Shown in pieces: positions 32,367 to 44,065 of a stretch of DNA of 64,000 nucleotides. The notes under the pieces were generated by a model. The model did no database searches, was not told where the DNA came from, and worked only from the letters and a program-made list of their open reading frames with translations. The stretch spans positions 146,934,473-146,998,472 of the forward strand of contig NC_134399.1 in the NCBI RefSeq assembly GCF_050003625.1, read 5' to 3'. Every line of letters starts with the position of its first letter. The stretch's first letter is position 1. The position numbers were made by a program, and so were the translations under genes. The stretch comes from Haematobia irritans. Lineage: Eukaryota > Arthropoda > Insecta > Diptera > Muscidae.

Positions 32367-33325
32367 TGAAACCATTTTGGTAGTACTCCGTCGATTTTGC
32401 CTCAAAATAGGCCTCAATTTCGCTCACCTCTTCATTGCAGCCAAAATTTTTCCCTGCGAGCATCCTTTTGAGGTCTGAGAACAAGAAAAAGTGGCTGGGG
32501 GCCAGATCTGGAGAATACGGTGGGTAGGGAAGCAATTCGAAGCCGAATTCATGAATTTTTGCCATCGTTCTCAATGACTTGTGGCACGGTGCGTTGTCTT
32601 GGTGGAACAACACTTTTTTCTTCTTCATATGGGGCCGTTTTGCCGCGATTCCGACCTTCAAACGCTCTAATAACGCCATATAATAGTCACTGTTGATGGG
32701 TTTTCCCTTCTCAAGATAATCGATAAAAATTATTCCATGCGCATCTCAAAAATAGAGGCCATTACTTTGCCAGCGGACTTTTGAGTATTTCCACGCTTCG
32801 GAGACGGTTCACCGGTCGCTGTCCACTCAGCCGACTGTCGATTGGACTCAGGAGTGTAGTGATGGAGCCATGTTTCATCCATTATCACATATCGACGGAA
32901 AAACTCGGGTGTATTACGAGTTAACAGCTGCAAACACCGCTCAGAATCATCAACACGTCGTTGTTTTTGGTCAAATGTGAGCTCGCGCGGCACCCATTTT
33001 GCACAGAGCTTCCGCATATCCAAATAATGATGAATGATATGACCAACACGTTCCTTTGATATCTTTAAGGCCTCAAAATCCTTTTGTGGATTTTTTTGAT
33101 GTTTTCGTCGGTAACCACCTCTTTCGGGCGTCCACTGCGTTCACCGTCTTCCGTGCTCATTTCACCTCGTTTGAATTTTGCACACCAATCAATTATTGTT
33201 GATTTCCCTGGGGCGGAGTCCGGAAACTCATTATCAAGCCAAGTTTTTGCTTCCAACGTATTTTTTTCTTTCAGAAAACAGTGTTTTATCAAAACACGAA
33301 ATTCATTTTTTCCATTTTTTTTCAC
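32367..33325 (-). pseudogene. mariner transposase (irritans subfamily), broken
   Basis: Translated in three frames it is close to Himar1: MKKNGKNEFRVLIKHCF at the start, TWLDNEFPDSAPGKSTIIDW and the DNA-binding linker GRPKEVVTDENIKKIHK. A deletion of about 11 codons plus frame change follows at about 33060, then DMRKLCAKWVPRELTFDQK. The DD34D catalytic motifs are IMDETWLHHYTPE (first D), HQDNAPCHKS (second D) and YSPDLAPSHFFLF. The last should end SD; here the catalytic aspartate codon GAC is CAC (His), an inactivating change. Another frameshift and TGG to TGA change lie near 32735. The C-terminus is lost. Not functional; trans-mobilisation would also need the missing 3' end. Confidence 0.92.
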
Positions 33326-33495
33326 AATAACAAAAGTTGCTTCACAAAAGACGCTCTATCTCACAAACTAATTGACTTACAGACGTCAAATTTTGTCACG
33401 AATTATTTGAAGGTTGGTACTATATAAAAATAATATGCATTTAATAATAGCGACGCCATCTATGTGTCAGGCCGGGGACTTATCAGCCAACCTGT
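32367..33495 (-). mobile_element. mariner element, irritans subfamily (Himar1-like), 3' truncated
   Basis: The 5' inverted terminal repeat on the minus strand is ACAGGTTGGCTGATAAGTCC then CCGG, ending at 33495 and followed by a TA. This is essentially the Himar1 terminal repeat, known from the horn fly Haematobia irritans. The 3' terminal repeat and about 20 C-terminal codons are missing, cut exactly at the end of the chimeric element at 32366. Confidence 0.9.
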
Positions 33496-33497
33496 TA

Positions 33498-34326
33498 TTT
33501 TATGGTGTCTAAAATCAATATTTCTGGTAGGTACATTTTTTGGCAGATCAAACTTATTATACCTTGACCACTATGGGGTTTAGTGTATAAAAATACATCA
33601 GTGCAGTACATTTTCCTGGTTTTAACAACGCTTTGTGGAAGTCTCAAAAGTACGCTAAGTGTACTTCATACAGTCTCAAATGCAAATCATAGATGCATTT
33701 TAAAAGACTACTTCAAGTTAATCCCAAATTTTTCTGATTTCTTATACTGTTAAAAAATTAATGTATTTTTTTTATTTTTGAAAATTTTAAATCTTGAGAT
33801 TTATCAATTGTCTGCTATGGAGAAGACAGAATAAAAGTACATTGCTACGTAAGTTTGCAACAAAATATGAAAACTCTTTGAAAGTACACATGACACTTTT
33901 AGACTTATTCATAACACAATGGGAATCTCTTTAACATCCTTTCAAAAATAAGCTACCATAGAAATAAAATCTGTTTTTGTAGTTTTTCAATGGGACAAAT
34001 CTTGACAGCAACAGATTGAAATCTCCGTCATAGAAATAAAAGACAAAACTTTCCACATGATTTCAAAAACACACTCGTCATCATAATTTCTATTTGTCTG
34101 GTGTGTTATGTGTTTACAGACTCTTTCAATGGTGATGATTATTATTGTTGTTAATACGGCTGACTACTAGTCGTGTCCACTGATTGGTCCTGGACACATG
34201 CTGGACATTTCAGATTGAATAAGTGTTAAAATAATTTTTCAAAATAAAACAAAATGTTTAGTATATCATTCAAGACACTTTTGTTGATGTTGATGCTAGT
34301 TAGCACAATGTCACAAGGGGAAATAA
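33498..34326. other. Apparently unique intergenic sequence
   Basis: No repeat family or gene recognised in about 830 bases. Confidence 0.5.
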
Positions 34327-34565
34327 AACAAGTATATACGGCCGTAAGTTCGGCCAGGCCGAATCTTATGTACCCTCCACCATGGATTGCGTAGGACCTT
34401 CTACTAAAGGCTGTCATCCACAATCGAATTACTTGGGTTGCGATAACACTTGCCGATGGCAAGGTATCGTAAAACTTTTTAACACTGTCTTCTAAATTGT
34501 AAGTTAGTCCATAAGGGGTGTATATTAAACAAAAAAAAAAGGCCGATTAAATACGTATATAATTC

Positions 34566-34926
34566 AGTTTGACAAAATTTTCTATAGAAATAAAATTTTG
34601 ACAAAATTTTCTATAGAAATAAAAACTTGACAAAATTTTCTATAGAAATAAAATGTTGACAAAATTTTCTATGGAAGTAAAATGTTGACAAAATTTTCTA
34701 TAGCAATAAAATGTTGACAAAATGTTCTATAGAAATAAAATGTTGACAACATTTTCTACAGAAATAAATTTTTTACAAAATTTTCTATAGAAATAAAATT
34801 TTGACAAAATTTTCTATGGAAATAAAATGTTGACAAACATTGCTATAGAAATAAACTTTTTACAAAACTTTCTATAGAAATGAAATTTTGACAAAACTTT
34901 CTATAGTAATAAAATTTGACAATTTT
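34566..34926 (-). repeat. 29-bp AT-rich array in A4
   Basis: About twelve units of the 29-bp repeat in reverse orientation, entered from TTCAGTTTGACAAAATT and left at AAATTTGACAATTTTTACATGG directly into a 153-bp unit. Confidence 0.9.
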
Positions 34927-35700
34927 TACATGGCTGTTAGGGGCCATATACTAACGAAATGTACCAAATTTAAACCGCATCGGCTGACTTTTGCTCCTCC
35001 AAGAGGCTCCGGAGGTCAAATCTGGGGATCGGTTTATTTGGGAGCTATATATAATTATGGACCGATATGGACCAATTTTTGCATGCTTGTTAGAGACCGT
35101 ATACTAACATCAGGTACCCAATTTCAAACGGATCGGATGAATTTTGCCCCTCCAAGAGGCTCCGGAGGTCAAATCTGGGGATCGGTTTATATGGGAGCTA
35201 TATATAATTATGAACCGATATAGACCAGTTTTTGCATGGTTGTTAGAGACCATATACTAACACCACGTACCAAATTCAATCGGGTAGGATGAAGTTTGCT
35301 CCTCCAAGAGGCTCCGGAGGTCAAATCTGGGGATCGGTTTATATGGGAGCTATATATATTTATGGACCGATATGGACCAATTTTTGCATGGTTGTTAGAG
35401 ACCGTATACTAACATCAGGTACCAAATTTCAACCGGATCGGATGAATTTTGCCCCTCCTAGAGGTTCCGGAGGTCAAATCTGGGGATCGGTTTATATGGG
35501 GGCTATATATAATTATGGACCGATATGGACCAATTTTTGCATGGTTGTTAGAGACCGTATACTTAGACCACGTACCAAATTTCAACCGGATCGGATGAAT
35601 TTTGCTGCTCCGGAAGGCTCCGCAAGCCAAATTTGGGGATCGGTTTATATGGGGGCTATAAGTAAACGTGGGCCGATATGGCCCATTTTCAATACCATCC
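34927..35700 (-). repeat. 153-bp tandem array in A4
   Basis: Five units with period 153, 152 and 153 bp, more than 90 percent alike by eye. Each has GGTTTATATGGG, AATTATGGACCGATATGG, GCATGGTTGTTAGAG and AAGAGGCTCCGGAGG. On the plus strand each gives a 51-residue open segment around SVYMGAIYNYGPIWTNF. Confidence 0.9.
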
Positions 35701-35970
35701 GACCTATGTCAATAGCAACTACTTGTGCCAAGTTTCAAGTCGATAGCTAGTTTCGTTCGGAAGTTAGCGTGATTTCCACAGACGGACGGACAGCCGGACA
35801 GACGGACGGACGGACAGACGGACGGACGGACGGACATGCTTAGGTCGACTCAGAATTTCACCACGACCCAGAATATATATACTTTATGGGGTCTTAGAGC
35901 AATATTTCGATGTGTTACAAACGGAATGACAAAGTTAATATACCCCCATCCTATGGTGGAGGGTATAAAA

Positions 35971-36398
35971 ATATGTCTTTCATTTACAGCACTTAAATTT
36001 GAGCTTAATACAGTGGTGCTGTAAATAGTAAGAGATTACAATGGGTTAAGACAACATAACAACATATGTGTATGCATATACAATGGTCATTCGAACACGG
36101 CTACAAAAGGAGTTCCACTGTCATTGAGCTAAACATTAATATATATTCTGAACGTATCAACCGGCGCCGAACAGTCTACAGTTCTATACTTTCGGCCTCA
36201 TATGCATAAATCACCTTTCACGATGTCATAGAGCGTTTTGAAGCACCGCTTTCGTATTTTAGGAGCATTGGAGCAATTGACAAGCTGTGTGGGAACCAAA
36301 GCGAACAAATTTTTTGAACGGTAAAATACGAGGGCGGTTCGGAAACTTCTTAGCCTATCAATGAAAGAGAATAGTTAGCTTTTCAAAAATAGTTTTAT
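35971..36398. other. Short unique region with a mariner-like end
   Basis: Mostly unrecognised. At 36328-36352, ATACGAGGGCGGTTCGGAAACTT resembles the terminal repeats of some mariner subfamilies and is followed by CTTAGCCTATCAATGAAAGAG. It is cut off by the family A element at 36399. Confidence 0.4.
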
Positions 36399-37300
36399 TA
36401 TACCCTCCACCATAGGATGAGGGGTATATTAACTTTGTCATTCCGTTTGTAACACATCGAAATATTGCTCTAAGACCCCATAAAGTATAAATATTCTGGG
36501 TCGTGATGAAATTCTGAGTCGATCTGAGCATGTCCGTCTGTTGAAATCACGCTAACTTCCGAACAAAACAAGCTATCGACTTGAAACTTGGCACAAGTAG
36601 TTGTTATTAATGTAGGTCAGATGGTATTGCAAATTGGCCATATCGGTCCACTTTTACGTATAGCCCCCATATAAACCGATCCCCCGATTTGGCTTGCGAG
36701 GCCTCTAGGAGAAGCAAATTTCATCCTATCAGGCTGAAATTTGGTACGTGGTGTCAGTATATGGTCTCTAACAACCATGCAAAAATTGGTCCACATCGGT
36801 CCATAATTATATATAGCCCCCATATAAACCGATCACCAGATTTGACCTCCGGAGCCTCTTAGAAGACCAAAATTCATATGATTCAGTTCAAATTTGGTAC
36901 GTGGTGTTTATATATGGCCTCAAACTCCCATGCAAAAATTGGTCGGTCCATAATTATATATAGGCCCCATATAAACCGATCCCCAGATTTGACCTCCAGA
37001 GCCCCTTGGAAGAGCAAAATTCATCCGATTCGGTTGAAATTTGGTACGTGATGTTAGTATATGGTATCCAATAATCATGCAGGAATTGGTTCCTATAAGT
37101 CCATAATTATATATAGCTCCCATATAAACCGATCCCCAGATTTCACCTCCAGTGCCTTTTGGAGAAGCAAAATTCATCCGATCTGCTTGAAATTTGGTAC
37201 GTGGTGGTAGTATATGATATTTAACAACCATGCCAAAAGTGGTCCATATCAGTCCATAATCATACATAGCCCCATATAAACCGATCCCGACATTGTACGT
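36399..37300 (+). mobile_element. Family A element, copy A5 (5' half)
   Basis: TATACCCTCCACCATAGG, core, short GTCCGTC, AACTTGGCACAAGTAG, then four to five 153-bp units in reverse sense (CCCCCATATAAACCGATC). At about 37300 the orientation switches to a second, inverted A fragment. Confidence 0.75.
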
Positions 37301-38243
37301 AGAGGGCCATAATTGAAATATGGGGGTCGCCTATATGGGGGCTATATACAATTATGAACTTGATATGGACCACTTTTTGTGTGAATGGGTATAGATTTAT
37401 CTGAGGGCTATATATAATTATAGACCAATAGGGACCTAGTTAGGCATGGTTGTTAACGGCCATATATTGGGATCAACTGAATCAGATGAATTTTGGTCTT
37501 TCCAGAGGCTACGGAGTTCAAATCTGGTGATCAGTTTATATGGGGGCTATATATAATTATGGACCGATGTGGACCAATTTTTGCATGGTCATTAGATCCC
37601 AGCAAAAAAATTTGGAAGTTCTTCCAAAGGCACAACTTTAAAAGCACTTCCAGAAGATGCACTCCCAGTGATGTTCTTTATTTTAACTACCCAGGAAGTT
37701 CTTTTAATTCAATTTTTTATAATTTGTTTCTTTCATACTTTTAATGGATAATTTAAATTTTTTTTTGGTTTCAAATAGGTTAAAAGCAGAGCAAGAATTC
37801 ATAAACTTTTACAAATCATTTTAATTTTTCGACAAAAATGTAAAATCCAATCTGAAAAAATTTGAATTTTTCAAAATATTTGAGGTCAAACGTTTCCGAC
37901 AAGCGTTAGAATCCATTAAAAATTATAAAAAATAAAAATAAATTATTTATTTGAAAAAATATCACAGAATTTTTTAATTTACATCCAAAACATTGAATTC
38001 GGATCACACCTAAAGAATTGATGCAAATTCAGTGCAAAGGCTGTTGAAGCGGAGGACTTCCGTCCTATGACAAGCCCATGTTAAATTCATCGCTTCTGCG
38101 TCAATTTTGCACCACTTCCGGATCCAAAAAGAACATTTTCATTACTTTTTTGGCGACGCTTTTTTCGCTGGGATACCATATACTAAAACCATGTACCAAA
38201 TTTCAGCCGGATCGGAAAAAATTTGCTTCTCTTAGAGGCTCGG
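37301..38243 (-). mobile_element. Family A fragment in opposite orientation, split by a MITE
   Basis: Units read in the plus sense (GGGGGCTATATATAATTATGG, GACCAATTTTTGCATGG) from 37330 to 37597 and resume at 38173-38243 (ACCATATACTA, CCGGATCGG). The interruption is the CCCAGC MITE. At 38244 the sense flips again. Confidence 0.65.
37598..38172 (-). mobile_element. CCCAGC-ended MITE, copy 2
   Basis: CCCAGCAAAAAAATTTGG at one end and ...TTTTTTCGCTGGG at the other; AT is found on both flanks. On the minus strand it shares GTCATAGGACGGAAGTCC, GGTGCAAAATTGACGCAGAAGCG and GGAAGTGCTTTTAAAGTTGTG with copy 1. The uninterrupted family A unit on both sides confirms the borders. Confidence 0.8.
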
Positions 38244-39777
38244 TCCGTCTGTTGAAATCACGCTAACATCCGAACGAAACAAGCTATCGACTTGAAGCTT
38301 GGCACAATTAGTTGTTATGGATGTAGGTCGGAGGTATTGCAAATGGGCCATATCGGTCCACTTTTACGTATAGCCCCCATATAAACGGACCCCCAAATTC
38401 GGCTTGCGGAACCTCTAAGAGAAGCAAATTTCATCCGATCCGGTTGAAATTTGGAACATGATGTACTATATGGTCTCTAGGTTAGGTTATCTTGTAGGTT
38501 AGGTTAGATTATGTGGCAGCCCGATGTATCAGGCTCACTTAGTCTATTCAGTCCATTGTGATACCCCATTAGTGAACTTCTCTCTTATCACTGAGTGCTG
38601 CCCGATTCCGTGTTAAGCTCAATGACAAGGGACCTCCTTTTTATAGCCGAGTCCGAACGGCGTTCCACATTGCAGTGAAACCACTTAGAGAAGCTTTGAA
38701 ACTCTCAGAAATGTCACCAGCATTACTGAGGTGGGATAATCCATCGCTGAAAAACTTTTTGGTGTTCGGTCGAAGCAGGAATCGAACCCACGACCTTGTG
38801 TATGCAAGGCGGGCATGCTAACCATTGCACCACGGTTGGTCTCTAACAACCGTGCGAGAATTGGTCCATATCAGTCCATAATTATATATAGCCCCCATAT
38901 AAATCGTTCTCCAGATTTGAACTCCGGAGCATCTTGGAGGAGAAAAATTCTTCCGACCCGGTTCAAATGTGGAACGTGGTTTTATATATGATCTCTAACA
39001 TCCACGCAAAAATTGGTCTATATCGGTCTATAGTTATATAGCCGATCCCCAATAACACAAAAATTGGTCCATATCGGTTCATAACCATGGTTACCACTCG
39101 AGCAAAAATAATCTACCAAAATTGTATTTCTATAGAAAATTTTGTCCAAATTTTATTTCTATAGAAAATTTTGTCAAAATTTTATTTCTATAGAAAATTT
39201 TGTCAAAATTTTATTTCTATAGAAATTTTTTTTAAAATTTTATTTCTGTTCTATATCGGTCTATAGTTATATAGCCGATCCCCAGTCACCCAAAAATTGG
39301 TCCATATCGGTTTATAAACATGGTTACCACTCGAGCCAAACATAATCTACCAAAATTGTATTTCTATAGACAATTTTGTCAAAATTTTATTTCTATAGAC
39401 AATTTTGTCAAAATTTTATTTCTATAGAAAAAATAGTCAAAATTTTATTTCTATAGAAAATTTTGTCAAAATTTTATTTCCATAGAAAATTTTTTCAAAA
39501 TTTTATTTCTATAGAAAATGTTGTCAAAATTTTATTTCTATAGAAAATTTTGTCAAACTGAATTACATACATATTTAATCGGTCCTTTTTAATTTAATAT
39601 ATACCACGTATGGACTTACTTACAATTTGGAAGACGGTGTTGGGAGGTTTTAAGATACCTTGCCATCGGCAAGCGTTACCGCAACTCAAGTAATTCGATT
39701 GGGGATGGCAGTGTTTAGAAGAAGTTTCTACGCAATCCAAATCGGCCTGGCTGAACTTACGCCGTATGTACTCGTTT
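38244..39777 (+). mobile_element. Family A composite element, 5'-truncated, with nested SINE
   Basis: Starts within GGTCCGTCTGTTGAAATCACG, has AGCTTGGCACAATTAG, 153-bp units split by a SINE (38479-38836), two 29-bp arrays at 39112-39245 and 39356-39556 separated by a duplicate of the unit-to-array junction (39010-39120 repeated at 39250-39360), then the conserved 3' block and a worn hairpin ATCGGCCTGGCTGAACTTACG. Confidence 0.75.
38479..38836 (-). mobile_element. tRNA-derived SINE, full length, copy 2
   Basis: Head at the right with CCGTGGTGCAATGGTTAGC, B box GGTTCGATTCC, (TAACC)-type tail at the left. TGGTCTCT at 38471-38478 and 38837-38844 is the target-site duplication, so this is a clean retroposed copy in a 153-bp unit. 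Confidence 0.9.
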
Positions 39778-40877
39778 TAAAGAACTTTGTCTTAAAGTTG
39801 GATAATATTTAATATTAGGTCAAGATTTTTTTCAATGTGGTGGGCATTATAAATTGACTCTTGGCTGACACTGAGAACCTATGCTTTAAATATGCACTAA
39901 CCTATTATACCCAATGTAAGAGTAAATTTGCATTGAATAACGCTGAAAATAAAAATTAATTTAATTAAATAGTAGATTAAATCAGTGTTCTATTAAAAGA
40001 ATGTTTATATGTATATTAGCCTCTATTTATGCTTCCTTTCATGTTTTTTTTTTTTTTGGTTTTTTTTTGTTACTAACATTTGGTAGTTATTCACTTTTGA
40101 TCGTTCCTGTGACCACATTCATTTAAAAAGTTTAATAGTTTGTGAAATTTGTATGACAAAAAGTTTTCATTCACATTTTCCGTTCCGAAGAGAGGGGTGT
40201 TTGCTTTAATTTGTTTTTTCTCTTAAAGAATGCAAGATTGAACGAATGACTGAATGAATGTTTATATGAGCATGCAATTGACGTAAGTAGTAAATACGAA
40301 AAGTTTTTATTTGAAACCCTCCTTTAAATCGACAACAACAACAATAACCCATATGTTGCACAACACCCCCATGCTAGCATAATTTGTTAATTTGTTTACT
40401 AATGTGCATATGAGTATCAACAACAACACCACTACCACTACCAACATCATCATCATGTGTAATGGTGGTGGCGCCTTCGTCATACTTGTCAACATGTCGC
40501 AATTATCATCTCGGGCCTTATCGCCAGTGTTGTCGTCCAAACGACAAATACAACAAAACGATATTTGTTGTTGATGATGGTATTAAAAAGTTTTTACAAA
40601 AATATGCCTGTTTCTATTTTGTTGTTGCGGTACCTATTTTTTGTTAGCTAAATAAAAGTCAATGAACCTCATCTGGTTGTGGATTTTTTTTAGTTGTTTT
40701 TCTCTCAAAACGTAAAAATCATACCACACAAGGAATACAGGACCTCTGGGAAGATTATGTTAGCAAGCAATAACAGCAGTTGCACAATAAGCAGATACAT
40801 GGAAGAGGTTTAAGAAATAAATGAAAAGGCCTTTGCAAATATTGCAAAATAAATGAAACACAATCATTGAAAACAAA
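39778..40877. other. Mostly unique intergenic sequence
   Basis: 39778-39840 resembles a family E end (TTTTTTTCAATGTGG). The rest shows only simple sequence such as (CAACAA)n and (CAT)n at 40330-40460. Open frames at 40307-40647 are low-complexity Thr/Asn or Val/Leu runs. Confidence 0.5.
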
Positions 40878-41027
40878 TAAATGAGATTACCTCTATATAC
40901 GAAAATACCTGAAGCATATCCGTCTGTCTGTTGTAGTCACGCTACAGTCTTCAATAATGGCGGTACCGTCCTCACATTTAGCACATATTCATGTTTTGTC
41001 TGCACGCAGGTCAAGTTCGAAAATGGG
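40878..41027 (+). repeat. Family C fragment joined to the LINE
   Basis: GTCTGTCTGTTGTAGTCACGC, CAATAATGGCGGTACC and GCAGGTCAAGTTCGAAAATGGG are the reverse of sequence at 8476-8600 of C1. Confidence 0.7.
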
Positions 41028-41436
41028 ATAAAAGTGGTGGTATACGCAGACGATGTGGCTCTAGCAGTCAGTGGAAAATTCCCATCCACAATCAGATATG
41101 TTATACAGAGAGCCCTCCCGATGACTGAGAAATGGGCGAAAGAGAATGGTCTTACCCCAAGACCAGCAAATACAGAATTAGTCATGTACTGCAAAGATCG
41201 CAAGACTCCCACGGTTAAGCCCTTATCCTTAGGGGGTATTGAAGTTCCCTTTGGTGAGTGTGCAAAACAGGGATGGAAAATACAATTTTTAGGAGAGTAC
41301 AAAAAAGGTACTTTTTTGAGTGAAACAGTACTTTTCACTAAATTTAAGTCTTCGCTTACAAAGACTTCCGTAGTATTGTAATCGCGGCTGCCGCAGCTCT
41401 TCTTTATGGTACTACGTACATTTTCTGTGGATAAAT

Positions 41437-43376
41437 AACAAAAAAAATTTTGACAAAATTTTCTATAAAAATAAAATTTTGACGAAATTTTCTATAGAAA
41501 TAAAATGTTGACAAAATTCTCTATAGAAATAAAATGTTGACAAAATTCTCTATAGAAATAAAATGTTGACAAAATTTTCTATATAAATAAAATTAGGACA
41601 AAATTTTCTAAAGAAATAAAATTTTGACAAAATTTTCTATAGAAATAAAATTTTGACAAAATGTTCTAAGAAATAAAATGTTGACAAAATTTCCTATAGA
41701 AATAAAATTTTGACAAAATTTCCTATGGAAATAAAATTTTGACAAAATTTCCTATAGAAAGAAAGTTTTGACAAAATTTCCTATAGAAATAAAATTTTGA
41801 CAAAATTTTCTACAGAAATAAAATTTTGACAAAATTTCCTATAGAAATAAAATTTTGACAAAATTTTCTATAGAAATAAAATTTTGACGAAATTTTCTAT
41901 ATAAATAAAATTTTGACAAAATTTTCTATAGAAATACAATTTTGACAAAATTTTCTATAGAAATAAAATTTTGACAAAATTTTTTATAGAAATAAAATTT
42001 TGACAAAATTTCCTATAGAAATAAAGTGTTGACAAAATTTCCTATAGAAATAAAATTTTAACAAAATTTCCTATAGAAATAAAATTTTGACAAAATTTTC
42101 TATAGAAATAAAATTTTGACAAAATTTCCTATAGAAATAAAGTGTTGACAAAATTTCCTATAGAAATAAAATTTTGACAAAATTTCCTATAGAAATAAAA
42201 TTTTGACAAAAGTTTCTATAGAAATAAAATTTTGACAATATTTTCTATAGAAATAAAATTTTGACAAAATTTCCTATAGAAATAAAATTTTAACAAAATT
42301 TCCTATAGAAATAAAATTTTGACAAAATTTTCTATAGAAATAAAATATTTACGAAATTTTCTATAGAAATAAAATGTTGACAAAACTCTCTATAGAAATA
42401 AAATGTTGACAAAATTCTCTATAGAAATAAAATGTTGACAAAATTTTCTATAAAATAAAATTTTGACAAAATTTTCTAAAGTAATAAAATTTTGAAAAAA
42501 TTTTCTAGAGAAATAAAATTTTGACAAAATTTTCTATAGAAATAAAATGTTGACAAAATTTCCTATAGAAATAAAATTTTGACAAAATTTCCTATAGAAA
42601 TAAAATTTTGACAAAATTTCCTATAGAAATAAAATTTTGACAATATTTTCTGTATTTTTGCAAAATAAAAATTTTTGTTAAATTTTTCTCCAAATTTTGG
42701 TAGATTACTTTGACAAAATTCCCTATAGAAATAAAATGTTGACAAAATATTCTATAGAAATAAAATTTTGACAAAATTATCTGTAGAAATAAAATTTTGA
42801 CAAAATTTCCTATAGAAATAGAAATAAAATTTTGACAAAATTTTCTATAGAAATAAAATTTTGACAAAATTTTCTATAGAAATAAAATGTTGACAAAATT
42901 CCCTATAGAAATAAAATTTTGACAAAAGTTTCTATAGAAATAAAATTTTCTATAGAAATAAAATTTTGACAAAATTTCCTATAGAAATAAAATTTTGACA
43001 AAATTTTCTATAGAAATAAAATTTTGACAAAATTTTCTATAGAAATAAAATTTTGACAAAATTTCTTATGGAAATAAAGTTTTGACAAAATTTCCTACAG
43101 AAATAACATTTTGACAAAATTTCCTATAGAAATAAAGTTTTGACAAAATTATCTGTAGAAATAAAATTTTGACAAAATTTCCTATAGAAATAAAATGTTG
43201 ACAAAATTTCCTATAGAAATAAAATGTTGACAAAATTTCCTATAGAAATAAAATTTTGACAAAATATCCTATAGAAATAAAATTTTGACAAAATTTCCTA
43301 CAGAAATAAAATTTTGACAATATTTTCTTTATTTTTGCAAAATAAAAATTTTTGTTAAATTTTTCTTCAAATTTTG
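41437..43376 (-). repeat. 1.9-kb 29-bp array within the hAT element
   Basis: About 65 units in reverse orientation (CAAAATTTTCTATAGAAAT, AAAATTTTGA). Variants CAAAATTTCCTATAG and AAAGTGTTGA recur in blocks, showing multi-unit duplications. A non-array spacer TTTGCAAAATAAAAATTTTTG ... TTTTGGTAGATT occurs at 42650-42708 and again at 43325-43384, so a 675-bp block including the array border was duplicated. Confidence 0.9.
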
Positions 43377-43384
43377 GTAGATTT

Positions 43385-44065
43385 TAGAGGTCTGCACAGT
43401 TCCCTTTGTAAATGCAGAGTACACGTGTACTTGCTACATGAGTACATCTATTTGAAAGAGTCGCAAAACAATTGGTACACATTTTGATGAACACCAAAAG
43501 CCACGAGTAACTTCTTGTTGCTACTCTGATGTCTTCACTATCAACAAACACATATTCCTCTTTCTCTCTTATTGAAGTATACTCAGAGTGATCACGTCGA
43601 GTATGTTGCGAGAACAAAACTTCATAGAGTACTCCATGTACCACATGCAGTTTCAGAAATACAAAAAAAAACAGTTACTCTCCATAATATATGTTTTGGT
43701 TTGTTATAAAGAGGGGCAAACGTTAAGGTAAGTGTGTGACATACATAAATATATGAAATATGTGATATACATACATATCTATGATTAATAATAATGGAAA
43801 GTTTTGCTTCGCACATACTGAGAAATACTTGTGGTACCACGTGAAGTGAAGAGAATCCATGTTGTACTTTTTCTCAAGTACTTACATTTTTGTTGTTCCT
43901 TTTTTTCGGAACACATATTGTTTCGGATAAGTGCTTGGTGGTATTTGACAAGCAAGTGTTCTCTTCACTTCACTACTTGCGCTCTGAGAGAAAGACAGTG
44001 TATGTACTATATTCGACAGCGAAGTGCATACATGCAGTGAAAAGTTATTCGATGCAGACCTCTAC
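43385..44065. mobile_element. hAT-like MITE nested in the hAT element
   Basis: TAGAGGTCTGCA begins the element and its inverse TGCAGACCTCTA ends it. Flanking octamers GTAGATTT and CTAGATTA match at six of eight positions. Internal inverted blocks around GGTACCACGTGAAG/CTTCACTACTTGC are present. No recognisable coding capacity; open frames here are short and unlike any family. Confidence 0.5.

Larger units (their letters stand above)
34327..35970 (-). mobile_element. Family A composite element, copy A4, the clearest full example
   Basis: From its 3' end on the left: AACAAGTATATACGGCCG, hairpin TTCGGCCAGGCCGAA, TACCCTCCACCATGG, conserved spacer (GCCGATGGCAAGGTATC, CTAAATTGTAAGTTAGTCC), 29-bp array at 34566-34926, five 153-bp units at 34927-35700 (GGAGGTCAAATCTGGGGATC at 35011, 35164, 35316, 35469), TGTGCCAAGTTTCAAGTCGATAGC, a long (GACG)n run at 35772-35836, the mini-me-like core GACCCAGAATATATATACTT, and ATGGTGGAGGGTATAAAAA. 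TACCCTCCACCAT near the hairpin end and its inverse at the other end form a subterminal inverted repeat. No protein is encoded that I recognise. Confidence 0.85.

Noticed and set aside
40307..40647. Overlapping small frames with Thr/Asn or Val/Leu runs
   Set aside because: They arise from CAA and CAT simple repeats; both strands are open and no family is recognised.
41437..43376. CRISPR-like array of regular 29-bp repeats
   Set aside because: Units are directly adjacent with no unique spacers, and the context is a eukaryotic hAT transposon; it is a minisatellite.
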